From contig CM068375.1 in assembly GCA_034769895.1 (NCBI GenBank), positions 256,912,768 through 256,976,767 of the forward strand: DNA of 64,000 nucleotides. The letters run 5' to 3'. This document shows positions 11,811-24,870 of this stretch, one piece after another. The first letter of the stretch is position 1. Each line of letters starts with the position of its first letter. The DNA is from Magicicada septendecula. Its lineage: Eukaryota > Arthropoda > Insecta > Hemiptera > Cicadidae. A program made the position numbers and the translations under genes. Below the pieces are notes generated by a model. It saw nothing but the letters and a program-made list of their open reading frames with translations. It was not told the origin of the DNA and made no database searches.

Positions 11811-12013
11811 GTCCAAAAACAAGACAGCTCCTGGAGCTGTTTTATTATTGCACCAAACACAACAACAAGGCAGCTCCTTTTCCAATATATTTTTGCTTCT
11901 ACTGTTTGGAGCTGTACTGTTGTTGCACCAAACGATAGAGGATTTTTTTTTTATGTATGTTCATGTCAATAACTCAAAAACACGAAAAAATGGAGCTGTC
12001 TAGTTTTTGCACC
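11811..12013. repeat. cluster of transposon subterminal repeats
   Basis: Five copies of a ~22-bp block (plus form GGAGCTGTCTTGTTTTTGCA) lie in 200 bp: inverted at 11,811-11,831 and 11,858-11,877, direct at 11,833-11,854, 11,908-11,929 and 11,992-12,013. A further direct copy is at 9326-9347 and an inverted one at 6324-6345. The mixed orientation and tight spacing resemble transposase-binding subterminal repeats. Confidence 0.75.
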
Positions 12014-12242
12014 AAGTTTTCAATTGGAAGCACGTTAAAAAATATAAAATTTGTCAGAGGTTGATTGAAATAAACCACGTGTTTGATTACATAATACTTT
12101 AAAGAGGTCAAAGTAGACTACACTAAAAAGTGTATACAAAAATTTGAAGTAACATAACCTTTTTCTAAGTGTTTAGAAATGACTATAATACTTAGGTAAA
12201 TTTTAAATGAAAGATTAACACCCACTGTCGTTTATTAATTTA

Positions 12243-14130
12243 CAGTGGAGTTCCTATAGCTCGAATATCCAAGGGAATAAAAAAATTTGACTTACGGAAA
12301 ATTTGACTTAGAGAAATACATAAATTTTTACGAAACTACTACATACATTGACGTAAAAAGTACTGCACTATTTTCAAAGCAAATAGTGCAGTAATTTTCA
12401 ATATACAGTACCTATTACAGCACTACAACATTATTACACGACATAATAATACTGTATTATTAATATAGTACATAAATATAGTAATAAATTAGAGTTAACT
12501 TGCCTCTAGAGTATTCTATTATTATGAAGAACTTGCGAAACGTACTAAACAAAACGTAATAAACATATTAATTACATTTTTAATCACTGATAATTAATTA
12601 CACAAAATTCGTTTATGAATGAAAAATACAGTACATATTGTCAATAGTTTTAAATATCATTATATAAAATACGGTTCAGTTTTAAATTCAAGGTTTAAGT
12701 TTTTAAAAGTTTTTCAGATTTTAGTAATTAAAAAAAATAAAAGAATAATCGCCTCTGTTCTACAAAAACTGAATTTTATTACAATCAATTAAAAAAATCT
12801 TTGATCGTTGTCTGACGTTTCTTCTGATGCAGCGTAGTCGACCAGTTTTCGATATCTGCCACCGTGGAAAAAAACGATTCTGGTATATCCTCTTTTGACT
12901 CAACGAATCGTAGAACGGAATCAAGGTTACCTGTAACTACCATTAAAGTCGGGGGAGTTACGACGAGTATTTCATTAACACTGTCGTCATCCGGACCAGA
13001 GTCGACGGTGCCATTTGTCTTAGTGTTTAGTGTATTGATTACAATATCTTCGTCAGTCGGGTATTCGGCTACGACCAAATCCTCATCTATAGAAACATAA
13101 TCCCGAAACGTTACGTCACTGGGTACTTTCAAAACATTTACAACTCATTGCCACTCATTATCGTTATCATTATTGCTAGAACTAAGGTTGTCGCTGCCAG
13201 ATTGTTCACATTCCGACAAAATAACGGGTTGTTGTGGGTTTTTAAATCCAGCTTTTTTAAAACAGTTAGAAATCGTTAGCTCAGTCACATCATTCCCCTT
13301 TTAACTTCCCATACACAGTGAAGAAGATTAATTTCTGGCGTAATTTTCTTTTCGACCATCTCTAGCGTTTTCTTTATAATCGTTTTCCTGTATATTTGTT
13401 TAAAATTTTGTATAATGGCCTGACCATTGGTTGAAATTTAGAGGTAACATTTGGTGGAAAGAATACGCATTTTACCGATAACAGTTCCTGAGTAAACGAT
13501 TTTGGCTGTGCCGGGCAGTTGTCAATAAACAGAACAATTTTTCTACTTTTTGAAGAATAATATTGATCCAACTTGAATAACCATTTTTCAAAGATTTCCG
13601 AAGCTTTTCTATTGGCTTCGTACTGAATAGGCAAAGATTTAACGTTGGCAAAACATCGTGGTTTTTTTCGATTTACCAATTAAGAGCGGTTGCAACTTTT
13701 CTGTTCCCGACATGTTCGCTCCTAAAAGTATTGTAACGCGATCTTTACTTCGTTTGCCACCATGGCATTTATCACCTTTAAAAATAAAGTTTTGTCCGGT
13801 AAACATTTGTAAAACAGTCCAGTCTTGTCAGCGTTAAAAATGTCCGATTCGTTGTATGTGGTCATAATTCCTTTTAATATACTGTTTATCCACGTACCAC
13901 AAACTTCTTCATTCACATCGGCACTTTCTCCGCAAACATTTTTAAAAATTATTCCGTGCCTATCTCTGAACTTATTAAGCCAATCACACTAGCTTTGAAA
14001 TCCGTACAATTGAACTGCCTTGCAAAGTACTCAGCTTTTTCACGGAAAATCGGTCCACCGATAGGTAAATTTTGATCACGACTGTTTTTAAACCACTCCA
14101 AAATGCTTTTTTCAATATCCGGATACTTGG
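12243..14130 (-). pseudogene. Tigger/pogo-type transposon and transposase
   Basis: The left end starts CAGTGGAGTTCCTATAGC immediately after a TA (12,241-12,242), as pogo/Tigger termini do. On the minus strand the transposase is recognisable from the region before NEEVCGTWIN onward: SDIFNADKTGLFYKCLPDKT (DDE_1 entry, D-x-TGLF-x-K-x-LP), a GGKRSKDRVTILLG-like segment, KKPRCFANVKSLPIQYEANR, IVLFIDNCPAQP (second catalytic Asp), FFPPNVTSKFQPM, and a C-terminal acidic tail ending RQTTIKDFFN at 12,785. Compared with the family, the QPMD Asp has become Val (PMVRP) and several frameshifts are present. The N-terminal DNA-binding part and right terminus are missing, apparently lost where a mariner fragment abuts at 14.1 kb. 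Confidence 0.8.
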
Positions 14131-14141
14131 CAGATTTTACT

Positions 14142-14600
14142 CTTTTGATAATTAATCGTGCAAATTACAGTGAGATGCTGTCCAACAAAACTGAAGCCTG
14201 CAATTCGATCCAAACGCCGAGGGCCTATTGTCGGAAGGAGTGCTTTTGTTGCATGACAACGCGTACCCACATACTGCCGTCCAAAGATAAATTGCGTTTC
14301 GAGGTGTCGGAGCATCTTGCATACAGCCCCGATCTCACCCCGTCGGATTACTTTCTCTTTGGTAAATTTAAAGATGTCTTAAGGGGCCGTCGATTTTCCA
14401 GAGACCAAAAAGTGAAGTAAGCGGTGCATACGTGGCTAGCTGCTCAACTGAGAGCATCAGGAAGACCGTGCAACGACGGACCGAGTATATTGAAAATCAA
14501 GGGGACTATGTTGAAAAATGAGCTAACTGTCAGATTTGTACTGCTGTTATAATAAATTATAAAAATTGTTTAGGGATACTTATTGACTTACCCCCGTATA
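14142..14600 (+). pseudogene. mariner transposase 3' fragment
   Basis: Across two or three frames the plus strand encodes NYSEMLSNK, RRGLLSEGVLLLHDNAYPHT (the HDNA motif with the second catalytic Asp), EHLAYSPDLTPSDYFLFGKF (SPDL-x-PSDY with the third Asp) and LRGRRFSRDQKV. Then comes IKTVQRRTEYIENQGDYVEK-like sequence before the stop at about 14,520. This is the standard C-terminal half of a mariner transposase, with frameshifts. The end at about 14,570-14,600 (AGGGATACTTATTGACTTAC) looks like a mariner terminal repeat. It is truncated on the 5' side against the Tigger relic. Confidence 0.75.
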
Positions 14601-16325
14601 TATAATACCGGACTTTCCATAATGTTCGATTACGGATGATCGTTTGATCAACTTTACGTGAAAGTGTAAGGATTAGTTTTTTGTGCAATTACTGTAAAGG
14701 TAAGCTATGACGGGTAAAAAGCTAAAACGTAATAGCGAATTAGATGAAAACGGAGTAAATAATATTTTAACATATAAGCCCATTACTTTGTTACATTATC
14801 CATTTACGTACTATCTAGAAAAAAGTGTTAGTTAAAGCGTGGAAGTAAGTTCTATGAAGGCCTACCTACTGGATGGGATTTCAGGACAATATCGTACAGC
14901 GTTGAATCTTACTTTCTAAGTTCTCAAATATGTGTTATGAAATAAGTCAATATCGAATGGTGTTCTTCAGAAGTACACATCAGTAAATGGTATTTAAAGA
15001 CATTTATTCTTATACGTTTGCTTGGCGTTTTTATAAATTCCGGCGTACAGGCATATTGTTTAAGCGAAATAACTTTTTAATTTGTTTTTGAACAACTTTG
15101 TAAGTTATGCGGTTGGCTATAACGTTCGTTACACCACTTCTACTGTGACTGCCACATTCGAGTTTGGCGTGTAGAAAATGATTTAAGTTGTATGATAAAT
15201 TCACTCCTGCAGTAACCTTACCATAAATCTTAGGACAAGTTAGTTTTCAAAGATTCTCAAAATGAAAGTCACCAAGGAAAGTTATACTTTTGATTGTAAT
15301 TGTAACTAAAACTAGAGACAGTCCTCAACTTGTATACACAGGGTCTTAGAAAAACCTGTAAGGAAGTTAAGTGTATAAAATAATTGATTTATTTGAATAT
15401 AGAATTCTGATAGAATAAAAATCGTACTACTACAGAAATTATCTATTTTATTTAATATTTTGTTGCTGGATACTTTTCCTAATAAAAACTAATAAAATTT
15501 TAAAATATTAATGTACTTATTCTACAAGAGTACAAGAGTATTGCATCGTACAATAATATTGTATGCACGTAGAAAAGTTACATGAGAAAGTTACATGATG
15601 TACGTAGTTACTGTTGGATAAAGTTGCAATAGTAGTTGTTTAGTATTTATTAACAACAAAAGTCAAACTAATTAATCAGTTAACTGAATAAACACCACTA
15701 AATAAATAAAAACATTAAAAATTGATTTAAAATTAAGATGGTAAGAATAGATTTGTGTGATGTAGTACTAGAGGCAACATGTTAGCTTTAAAGTATAACT
15801 TTATAAGATGTGTTTTAGGGAGACTGTCTAAGGTTAGAAGACTATCCAAGTTACGTTGTTGGTAATACTGTCTGTATACCGGAGAAAAACGTTATTAGAA
15901 AATTGTTCTGGATATCTAAACCCAAGATTTAGGCGTCTACACCACTAAAGCATGTTGTTGTCTTCTTCTCTTTTAACACTGTCGTTTTTCAACAATGAAT
16001 TAACATCGCCACAAGCCTATAAACTCTGATCCACCTAAAAGTAACCCGTTTTTTGGCAATTCGTACCTTAGGTCAACCTCCCTGTTCATTTAGAAATTTG
16101 ATGACGCATGTATGTGCTAAAAACGTGCCGAGTCAGCGACTGGGAAAAGAAATTCCCAGGGAAATTGTGTTACAGGTGAATCACAAGGACACTGTCACGT
16201 GGTCGGTGAGCGACCGGTAGGGCAAAATTGCGAATTAACACGACGAGTAACTTCTTCGATTGTGTACGAAAGATTGAATCCGCAATTTAGGAACTGGCAA
16301 ACTCTCAGTATAATGTATAGGAATG
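14601..16325. other. no gene recognised
   Basis: AT-rich DNA. No domain, repeat array or terminal repeat was identified on either strand. Confidence 0.5.
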
Positions 16326-17245
16326 AGGGGCAAGAGTCCGTACTTAAAATACAATAACAAATTCTCAGCTATTGAACCAAAATAAAGTTTATTGAAAATT
16401 ACTGGCTTATTTGTTACACTATATTCTATATACTAACAAATGTAATGAGTACACAACAATTTTGACTACAGTATTTGGTAAAAAAAATTAAAAAACAAAA
16501 GCATGTAAAATAGGAAAGTTGCCCCAACCTTGGGGCAAGAGTCCGGTCTGTGTAGGGTAAGAGTCCTACTGACACTTATCACACAAGAAATGGCCCAATC
16601 CACTGTAATTCGTGCACGGCTCTTCCCACCACGTACTACAGTGACGACACATGATCCAGTCTGTCGGGGGGATTCGTAAAGATGCTCACAACCTTCGCAA
16701 TAATAATCAACTTTCCCGGAACACGATATTCCTCTTCGTTCTTTGAAATCAGCGGGACTCCCCAGCACACACTTCTGAAACGCTTAACAACAATTGTAGG
16801 CCTAATGCAAGTTTTATTTAATTGTAATGTGAAGTTTGTTTATGTTGGGTAAGATTCCGCCCAGGAGACCAAGAGGACTCTTGCCCCCGGAAACTTGCCC
16901 CACTGTGTTCTATACTTTTTGCTGACTTATTATGATTCAATAAAATAAGATTGACCACTAACTTTAAGTTGATATGTAACCTCAGACTTAACTTTTAATA
17001 ATGTACTGTCGAAAACAAATAATAAGAAAGTATATATTTGTATAAATACTCTTAAATTACACTGTAAAATAACTTCAACTTCCACAAAATTAAACAACGT
17101 TACTGTTCACTCACCGTAATGGCGCTAGACTCCTTGTTTACTGTGTCCAGCCAGCAGAATACACTTCTTCAACAGCCCAGACACCAACTAACAACATCTA
17201 TTACGAGAACTAGTAACTACGACGTATTAGGACTCTTGCCCTGCA
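16326..17245 (-). mobile_element. pogo-like element remnant with GGGGCAAGAGTCC repeats
   Basis: A terminal CAGTGGGGCAAGTTT is present on the minus strand at 16,891-16,905. Related GGGCAAGAGTCC blocks occur at about 16,327, 16,532 and inverted at 16,875 and 17,228. Starting CAG with GGGGCAAG is typical of pogo-like termini. Several nested or degraded copies must be present, so the limits are approximate. A zinc-finger coding scrap of the transposase is inside. Confidence 0.55.
16540..16775 (-). pseudogene. C-terminal zinc-finger scrap of a pogo-like transposase
   Basis: On the minus strand the codons give FKERRGISCSGKVDYYCEGC, then, after a frame change, DWIMCRHCSTWWEEPCTNYS and GHFLCDKCQ. 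The Cys/His spacing (C-x2-C...DW-x-x-C-x2-C-x2-WW...C...F-x-C-x2-C) is that of the PHD-like finger at the C-terminus of some pogo-derived transposases. It lies 120-360 bp inside the CAGTGGGG end at 16,905, so the DDE domain has been deleted. At least one frameshift is present, so it cannot be functional. Confidence 0.55.
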
Positions 17246-17794
17246 TAAATTTACTGTTTGAAAGTCTAATATTGGAAAGTTGAAGTCTTACCTTTTTATC
17301 CACAAATGACAAGTTACGTATTGCTTGTAATCTTTTGCTCTATGATTTCGTGGATCTGATAGTGTTCTGTTTATTCTGAATACCTATGGATAGAGCGATT
17401 ATGTATTGAACAAAAAAAAAGACACTTTATCGAAATGTAATTGAAACAATGGGAATTCGAAATGAACTTTGACCAGGATGGATAGCAGCTACAGGGTACG
17501 CTTCAGGGTACAGGACAACAGCCTCACGAGTAGTATACAGTAAGTATATTGTGTCGATACGTACACGCGGTGTCATTACATGAACAGATCATTATCAGCT
17601 GACTATTACATGTAGATACTGTCTTCGTACGGCTTCCTTCATCTTGCCATCGTACATAAATCTAATTAAAGATATTGTCTACAGTAATGCTGTATGTAGG
17701 CGATACTTACGAGTATTATTTGTACATTTCTTGATAAAACTTTTAGTGTACTTTACTCAAATTATACCAAACAGTAAAAGGTACTTCATTAGTA
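17246..17794. other. no gene recognised
   Basis: No coding region or repeat seen in this AT-rich spacer. Confidence 0.5.
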
Positions 17795-19181
17795 CCGTAT
17801 TTTCTCGTGTGTAATGCGGACGTTTTTCCCAGCTATTTTCCCCCAAACTGTGGGTGTGCTTTATACACGAATAATACGTACAATTTACATGCTAAGTTGT
17901 AGATCTGCACATGTATGGCCAGATTGTGCACGGCAGAGTCGGCAACGTCTCTTAAAACTGGCAGGCTTGAGTCTAGTAATAGTAAAATAAAACTTATCGG
18001 TATTTGGTTTGCAATTTTCACCCCTTCTCAATCCAGTTATTTGTTCACTTCGTATACTTATAACAGTACTCTGTTGTACCATTCTGTAACTGTCGTTCGT
18101 TTGTTGTTTCTACAATAGTTATTACTGGTATTGCGTGTGAAGAGACAGATTCTATATTCCTAATAAGTAAAAGAACATTTTATCGTTCTATGCGCCTTGG
18201 TTTAAATTCCGTAATAAAATTAACAAAATAAAATGGTAATCGCTCTGCAACGCGAAAATTTGATGTAGCGAAAACTAATGTTCGGGAGTGAAAAAAACAA
18301 AAAGAAAAATTAAGTGTTACTACTCGTGATGGCGTTCTTTCTGTGGGAAAAAGCTAAGTTTCCAGAAATAGAAAAGCACCTAATCAAGTTTATAAAAGAG
18401 CTTTCACCGTTACTACTGAAATGGTTCAAATTCAAGTTAGGAAATAGCTCGGCGTCTTGAAATAGACAATACAAAGTTTCTTGCTAGTCTTGGTTGGTGT
18501 GTACGCTTTTTTTGCAGACACGGTCTTTCGATTCGAAGGAGAACTACTCTTCTCAGCGTTTACCTCGACAGTACGATTTATTGTAGGCTACAAACTAGGC
18601 ACGCGAACAATTTCAATTTATCTGAAATTGGGAATTAAACCGTTGTTTTGTCTTTTACGATATGCCAATGACCACGAGTATTGATGAAAAGGGTCAGATA
18701 ATCTGAAAAGATAGATTAATCTGTGCATGTCACATCAACAGGACACGACAAACAAAGGTGCATCAGAGAATCAGAAGAGGAGAGTAATTTGCACTGCCTT
18801 CTTCAGAAACAGATGAAGATGTTAATAATTGCAAAGGTTATGTGCTAGTAAAAAACTAAAAAAAAAACTAAAGAACTATGGCTTAATTTAAAGTTGTTTT
18901 AAATTTTATACGATTTTAATATTTCTGTTTTATATTTACAAATAAATAAGCGTGGTAAGTATGTTTTTTCTATTATTTTCTATGAAACGCTTTTTGTGCA
19001 CAGTATAGTATTCAAAGAATGTATATTTTTATTTTTCTACGTTCTAATGAATTTGTTCAACTGTTTCTCATCACAAATGCGGGTGCGCCTTATACATGAA
19101 TTACATTTTTTCAGCGAAATATTACGATAACGAGGGGGTGCGCATTATACAGGATGGCGCATTATGCACGCGAAAATACGC
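17795..19181 (+). mobile_element. pogo-like element, TA-flanked, non-functional
   Basis: Inverted ends CCGTATTTTCTCGTGTGTAA (17,795) and, on the minus strand, GCGTATTTTCGCGTGCATAA (from 19,181) are each preceded by TA (17,793-17,794 and 19,182-19,183), the pogo/Tc1 target duplication. Further inside, GGGTGCGCNTTATAC occurs at both ends. The plus strand between about 18,310 and 18,700 encodes a decayed CENP-B-type helix-turn-helix: EIDNTKFLASLGW, VRFFCRHGLSIRRRT and a long helix after it, in two frames. No DDE catalytic domain survives in the 1.39 kb, so this is an internally deleted relic. Confidence 0.75.
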
Positions 19182-20040
19182 TATATTGTAGACGAGTAGA
19201 CGACGGAGGTATATTGTCATACAGATCTGGGAAAATTAAGAGGATTGTGAAATGGGAAAACACATGAATGTTAATGAAAGCACTGAATGTGTGCAACGAC
19301 GAATACGACAAGAAGTAAAAGAAAAAAAAAAAAAAAGATTAATCCCGTAATGTGGTACGGACATGGGACCAGCGTATTATGCCGTGGCATAGGGGCCCGG
19401 GCCAGTGGAAAAAAATTCAAAATCTCAAAATCAACAACATTTATAGACTGTGACTTTAAAATGTGATTTAAGTAAATTTGTGGTCGAAAATTGTTTTAGA
19501 GACTATTATTATTTTCTTTTACATAAAAAAGCAATCTAAATAAATCACTAAATTGATTACTAAATATCAATAATGATGAATCAACGAATATAGTAAATTG
19601 GTTAGTATAAACACAAAAGACCCCACGGTATTTTAAGACCAGCAAAATAGGAGAGGCGATTGTTAACGAGATTGTTTCAACTTTAGATGGACTTAACAAC
19701 CCACTACCAGATTGTTGCTCTAAGGTTACGATAGTGGTGCAATATGCGGGGAGCAATTAAAGGAGTACAAAATAGAATTCTTGAAAAGAACGAATCAGCA
19801 ATATTTTTACCATGTGGGGTGCATTCCTTGAACCGTGTGGGTGTCAATGCTGTGATGACATTTTTCAGAAATATTGCAAGTCTTTACTCATTTTACTTCC
19901 ATGTTCCATAAGGAAATGGAAGTATGGTCATGGCGAACAAAATCGTGTTCGAGATAACGGCTGATTTTGATTGTACTACCCTCAAAACATGAAGAAAAGT
20001 CATTTTTCGAAAAGTGTGTGTGTGTGTGTGTGGAATTTTT

Positions 20041-21955
20041 TCCTATGGCAAACGATAACAGCCGCAAATTCAAACAGAATCAAATCATTTTTTGCATGCG
20101 TCCCTGAATTGTAGAGGACTCAAGGCCTACTGTTTTTGGTGAAGATCGGTTAAGGGAAAGGGGTAGTTTACCGGCAACGTTTTATGTTTGAATAAGAGCA
20201 ATTTTTTATGACGAACGATAACTACGTAAATTCAAACAGAATCAAATAATTTTTTACATATGTGCCTGAGTTGTAGAGGACTCGAGGTCTATTGATTTTG
20301 GTGAAGCTCGGTTAAGGGAAGGGGTAGTTTACCTGCAACATTTTACGTTTTAACAAGATTGAAGTACTTAATTTTGATAAATGAAGTATCCTGATAAGAA
20401 GATCGTAATAACCCACTGTAGAAACGTAGATGAAATATCTATAAATGAAGAGGCTAGTTGAACAGAGTGGGAGTAATTTTCTATAAATGAAAATTATAGT
20501 TGATGGGGAGGGATAATTTTACTTCAATGTTCCATAAGGATATGGAAGTATGGCGAAAAAAATCGTGTTCGAGATAACGGCAGATTCTGATTGTATTACC
20601 ATCAGAACATGAAAAAAGTCATTTTACTTCCATGTTCCATAAGGAAATGGAAGTATGGTGATTGACAAAAAAATCGTGGTCGAGATTATTGCAGATTCTG
20701 ATTGTACTACCCTCAAAACATGAAAAAAAGTCATTTTTCGAAAAGTGTCTGTGTGTCTGTCTGTCTATCTGTCTATGTGTCTGTAGATTTTTTTTCTATG
20801 GCAAACGATAACAGCTGCAAATTCAAACAGAATCAAATATTTTTTGCATACAGGCCTGAATTGTAGAGTACTCAAGACCTATTGTTTTTGGTGAAGATCG
20901 GTTAAGGGAAAGAGGTAGTTTACCTGCCACCTTTAATGTTTTAACAAGAGTAATTGTTTCTATGACGAACGATAACTGCCGCACATTCAAACAGAATCAA
21001 ATAATGTTTTGCATGCATCCCTAAATTGTAGAGAAATAAAGACCTGTTGATTTTGGTGAAGATCAGTTAAGATAAAGGGGTAGTTTACCTGCAACGTTTT
21101 ATGTGATAACAAGGTTAATTTTTTCTATGACGAACGATAACTGCCGTAAATTCAAACAGAATCAAATAATTTTTTACGTATGTACCTGAGTTGTAGAGTA
21201 CTCAAGGCTTATTGATTTTGGTGAAGATCAGATACGGGGAAAGGGCAGTTTACCTGAAACATTTTTTGTTTTAACAAGAGTAAAGTACTTAATTTTGATA
21301 AATAAAGTATCCTGATAAGAAGATCTTTATAATCCACTGTAGAAACGTAGATGAAATATCTATAAATGAAGAGGCTAGTTGAACAGGGTGGGGGTAATTT
21401 TCTATAAATGAAAATTAAAGTTGAAGAGGGAGGGGATAAATTTTATATGTGTACTAAGTTATCGGAAACAAAGTAGTAGTTTCTTGTTAAAATTCCTTCC
21501 CGGGGTGTTTGTCCGTAGTCCAATGTTTTCTGCAAAACCAGACGTTTCGGCAGTGCCGTCGACTGCCTCATCAGCGAAAATCGAGTGCGATAACGTGTGG
21601 TGGTATACGTTAGTGACTACAGTACTGTGGTTAAGGCTGAAGCAATAAGTGTAAAGAAGTAGTTTCTATGGAAACATTTCATTTCGTAAATGATTTTAAA
21701 TATAAATCTTAGAACATGGAAGTCATGTATGATTCTCCATACCGATATTTTCGAATAGTGTCTGTCTGTCTATGCGTAAAATGTTTTCTATGGCAAACGA
21801 TAACAGCCGTAAATTCAAACAGAATCAAATAATGTTTTGCATACAGTCCTGAATTGTAGAGGAATCAAGGCCTATTGATTTTGGTGAAGATCGGTTAAGG
21901 AAAAGGGGTAGTTTACCTGCAACGTTTTACGTTTTAACAAGAGTAAAGTGCTTAA
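20041..21955 (+). repeat. dispersed 162-bp satellite units
   Basis: Anchors AACGATAAC lie at about 20,049, 20,212, 20,803, 20,966, 21,129 and 21,797. The first five form blocks of two and three units with 162-164 bp steps; the last stands alone after the internal junction. The consensus is the same as at 7.2-8.8 kb. Confidence 0.9.
21541..21630 (-). ncRNA. hammerhead-ribozyme-like module, consensus core
   Basis: On the minus strand: palindrome copy CCACAGTACTGTAG (21,630-21,617), 42 nt, then CTGATGA (21,574-21,568), a perfect 6-bp stem II GGCAGT/ACTGCC with a 7-nt loop, GAAAC (21,548-21,544) and GTC (21,543-21,541). All invariant hammerhead core bases (CUGANGA, GAA, N-U-H) are present. Stem III would be only the AC/GU pairs without a loop, as in minimal type I motifs that work best as dimers. 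Stem I pairing next to the core is weak (UCG/UGG with wobbles). Activity is inferred, not shown. Confidence 0.6.
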
Positions 21956-22242
21956 TTTTGATAAATAAAGTATCCTGAAAAGAAGGTCATAATAATCCAT
22001 TGTAGTAAGGTAGATGAAATATCTATAAATGAAAAGGGTAGTTGAGGGTGGGAGGGGGTAATTTTTTTTATAAATTAAAATGGTAGTCGATGATGGAGTA
22101 AGTAAATTTTATGTTTTATATGTGTAATACGTTATTGACAACAAAGAAGTAGTTTCTATGGAAACATTTCATTTCACTTTAACAAAATTCTATATTTTTT
22201 ATTTTAATTTAAATCACGTATGAGTGAAAATATATCGTTCCT

Positions 22243-22527
<285 letters not shown>

Positions 22528-24870
22528 TCGCGTTATTTCTGGCCTCAATAATGTTTATTTCCTTATGTTTACACGCTTTTTAAATGAAAAGTGCAGAAAC
22601 CCACACCAACACAACGCGTGCAAGCCGAAAAGGTGGACAGCGATTTTCTTCTTGTGGATCGCTGGGCAGTGTTGTTGTATTAAAGCAATTAATACAATAT
22701 GTGTACTTATTTCTATTATGATATGAGAATTATAAACTAATATGTGCATGTGTGTATGTATGAAAAATATATAAATATTTTTCTCCTTTGGAAAATTGTT
22801 TGCCCCTCCTTGAAAATATTTTGACCTCCCTGATGGCTAGTTATTTACTAGCCTGTGTGGATCAGAATGGTGAGTGTTAAACAGGAGACGCAAACGTATT
22901 AAGGATGAAATGTTTTGGTGAGAAATTTGTAATTATACGGGTGAACATAATAGTCGTTCAGGAAATCAGAAGACAAATGGAAAGAAAGAAATCAAGACTC
23001 GATTTTAAAAAAGAAAAATGACTAGTATATTATTGACAGGAAAGACTTTGATAACACTATAGACATCCCTCGGCCCCTCGCAGCGAGAGTCCAATTTCAT
23101 TACAGGAATCCGATCGCAGCTACCTTTAGCTAGCTCTTCGTTCGACCTACATACATTTTATCCAAAAGTACAGTCCTTCCTCACGAAGGTTGAGGATAGT
23201 CTTAATCCACCTGACATGGTTGTACCATTTTAGCTGATACGTAATTTCTTCAGAACTCCAGCATCCACTTATTTAATTAATATTTAAATGATTTTAAATA
23301 TAAATTTTAGAACAGGTAAGTCATGGATGGTTCTCCATACCGATATTTTCTCTAGCAGTCCTACACGTTGGGAAGTTTTAAAAAAGCACATTCCTTTATC
23401 TGAAAAGGTGAAGTGAGAGGATCCAAGCTGTGAAACCGATAATTAAGCATTGCCCAGGAGTACCTAAATTGTTGGATATATTTTTAGAAGAGATGTCTTC
23501 TAGCCTAACTCCCTCTGCCTACAACATCGTATTAGGGCTTAAGAAATATTTAAATTCTACAAGAAGCTTAATGCTGGCATCTTTTTGGTTCAAAGTGCTT
23601 TCATGTATTGACCAAGAAAATGTTGTTCAAAGCAAAGGAATCACACTCAATGCTGAGATATCTCTAATGGAAGATTGGCTGACAGAATTGAAATTGTTGC
23701 GTGATAATCCTGTCAGCATAATTGAAGAAGCAAAATTAATTGCAAAAGAACTAACAAAAGTTCCTCCTGAACTTTTCAGGAAAGGCAGAAGAAAAGTACG
23801 GATCAATCCAATAGTAATTTTTCAGTAAAGAAAGATCAAGGAAATAAATTTAAAACATTAGTCATCTACCCAGTGTTTGACTTTATAATGGACGATATAA
23901 AAACACAATTCACTGCAGTTAGTTCAATTCGTGACTTGTTTGCACCAGTATTGAACTTTACTGTTATGGAAAATGGTGAATTAGAATTGAAAGTAAAAGT
24001 TCTCGTTAGCAAGTTTAAAAAGGACTTGGAACTGGATCTCTTTAAAGAAATATTACACTTGAAGAACATTTATAAAACAGTGTTTGAATCTGAAAAGAAT
24101 CTACTAAGCCTACTCCAATCTATTTATGACAATAACCTTCAAGCTATATTTGTGAATTTCTGTCTTGGTCGTAGGCTTTTCTATACTATTCCAGTTACAG
24201 TTTCGTCTGCTGAAAGATCTATTAGCAGGTTAGCGAATTCACTAAAAACTTGGCAGAGAGTCACTACCTCACAAGAAAGGCTTAATAATTTGGCAATTTT
24301 AGCTATTGAAAATGAATTGGCTAACAGCATTAATTTTTCGTATGTTATTGGCCATTTTGCTCAAATGAAAGCAAGAAAAAACTTTGCACTACTTAAGCCA
24401 TTTTAGAAGCAGGCCTCTCTCTTTCACTTACGACTGGTTATGATCTTAGACATATTATTGTTTTTTGTTTATTTTTATAACAATTTTAGCCCTGTCACGT
24501 ATGTATCGACAAACATAGTTTGTGTTTATTTTTTGTCTTATAAAAGTTCATTTTAGTAGATTGTTGAAACCAAAAGTGGGTTAATTATTTGATTAGATTA
24601 GGAACTAAAAATTTAAAACATTGTAGATTTTAAGTACTCTAAGTTGTTCGTTAATTCCGTTTTACTTTAAAGCGATACGTCTAAAATTGTCTATCTAATA
24701 AAAAGACTTTTAACCTATTTAGCATTTTTATTATTAGCTTGTTTACAGAAAAATGATTTTAGACACACAAGTCTAATAATATGTTTGTCTAATAAGAAAA
24801 AGGTTTTAAAGCCAGAGGGGTTTTTGAACAGCGAAGGGGGGCCCGGAAGGTGGTCCGGCATAGGGGTCCC

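Larger units (their letters stand above)
6311..12025. mobile_element. DNA transposon with a DUF7869-like protein, split by a Helitron-like insertion
   Basis: The left end (6311-6345, AATTGAAGACTTCGGTGCAA onward to AGACAGCTCT) is the inverted counterpart of the right end (11,991-12,025; on the minus strand AATTGAAAACTTGGTGCAAA to AGACAGCTCC). The match is about 30 of 35 positions. More copies of the GGAGCTGTC...GTTTTTGCACC block lie inside at 9326-9347 and 11,811-12,013. Between the ends sits a minus-strand transposase-like pseudogene (9,540-11,760). The 2.8-kb satellite-bearing element at 6482-9296 is inserted between the left end and the coding part. Without it the element would be about 2.9 kb. 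No target duplication was found, so the outer limits are approximate. Confidence 0.5.
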
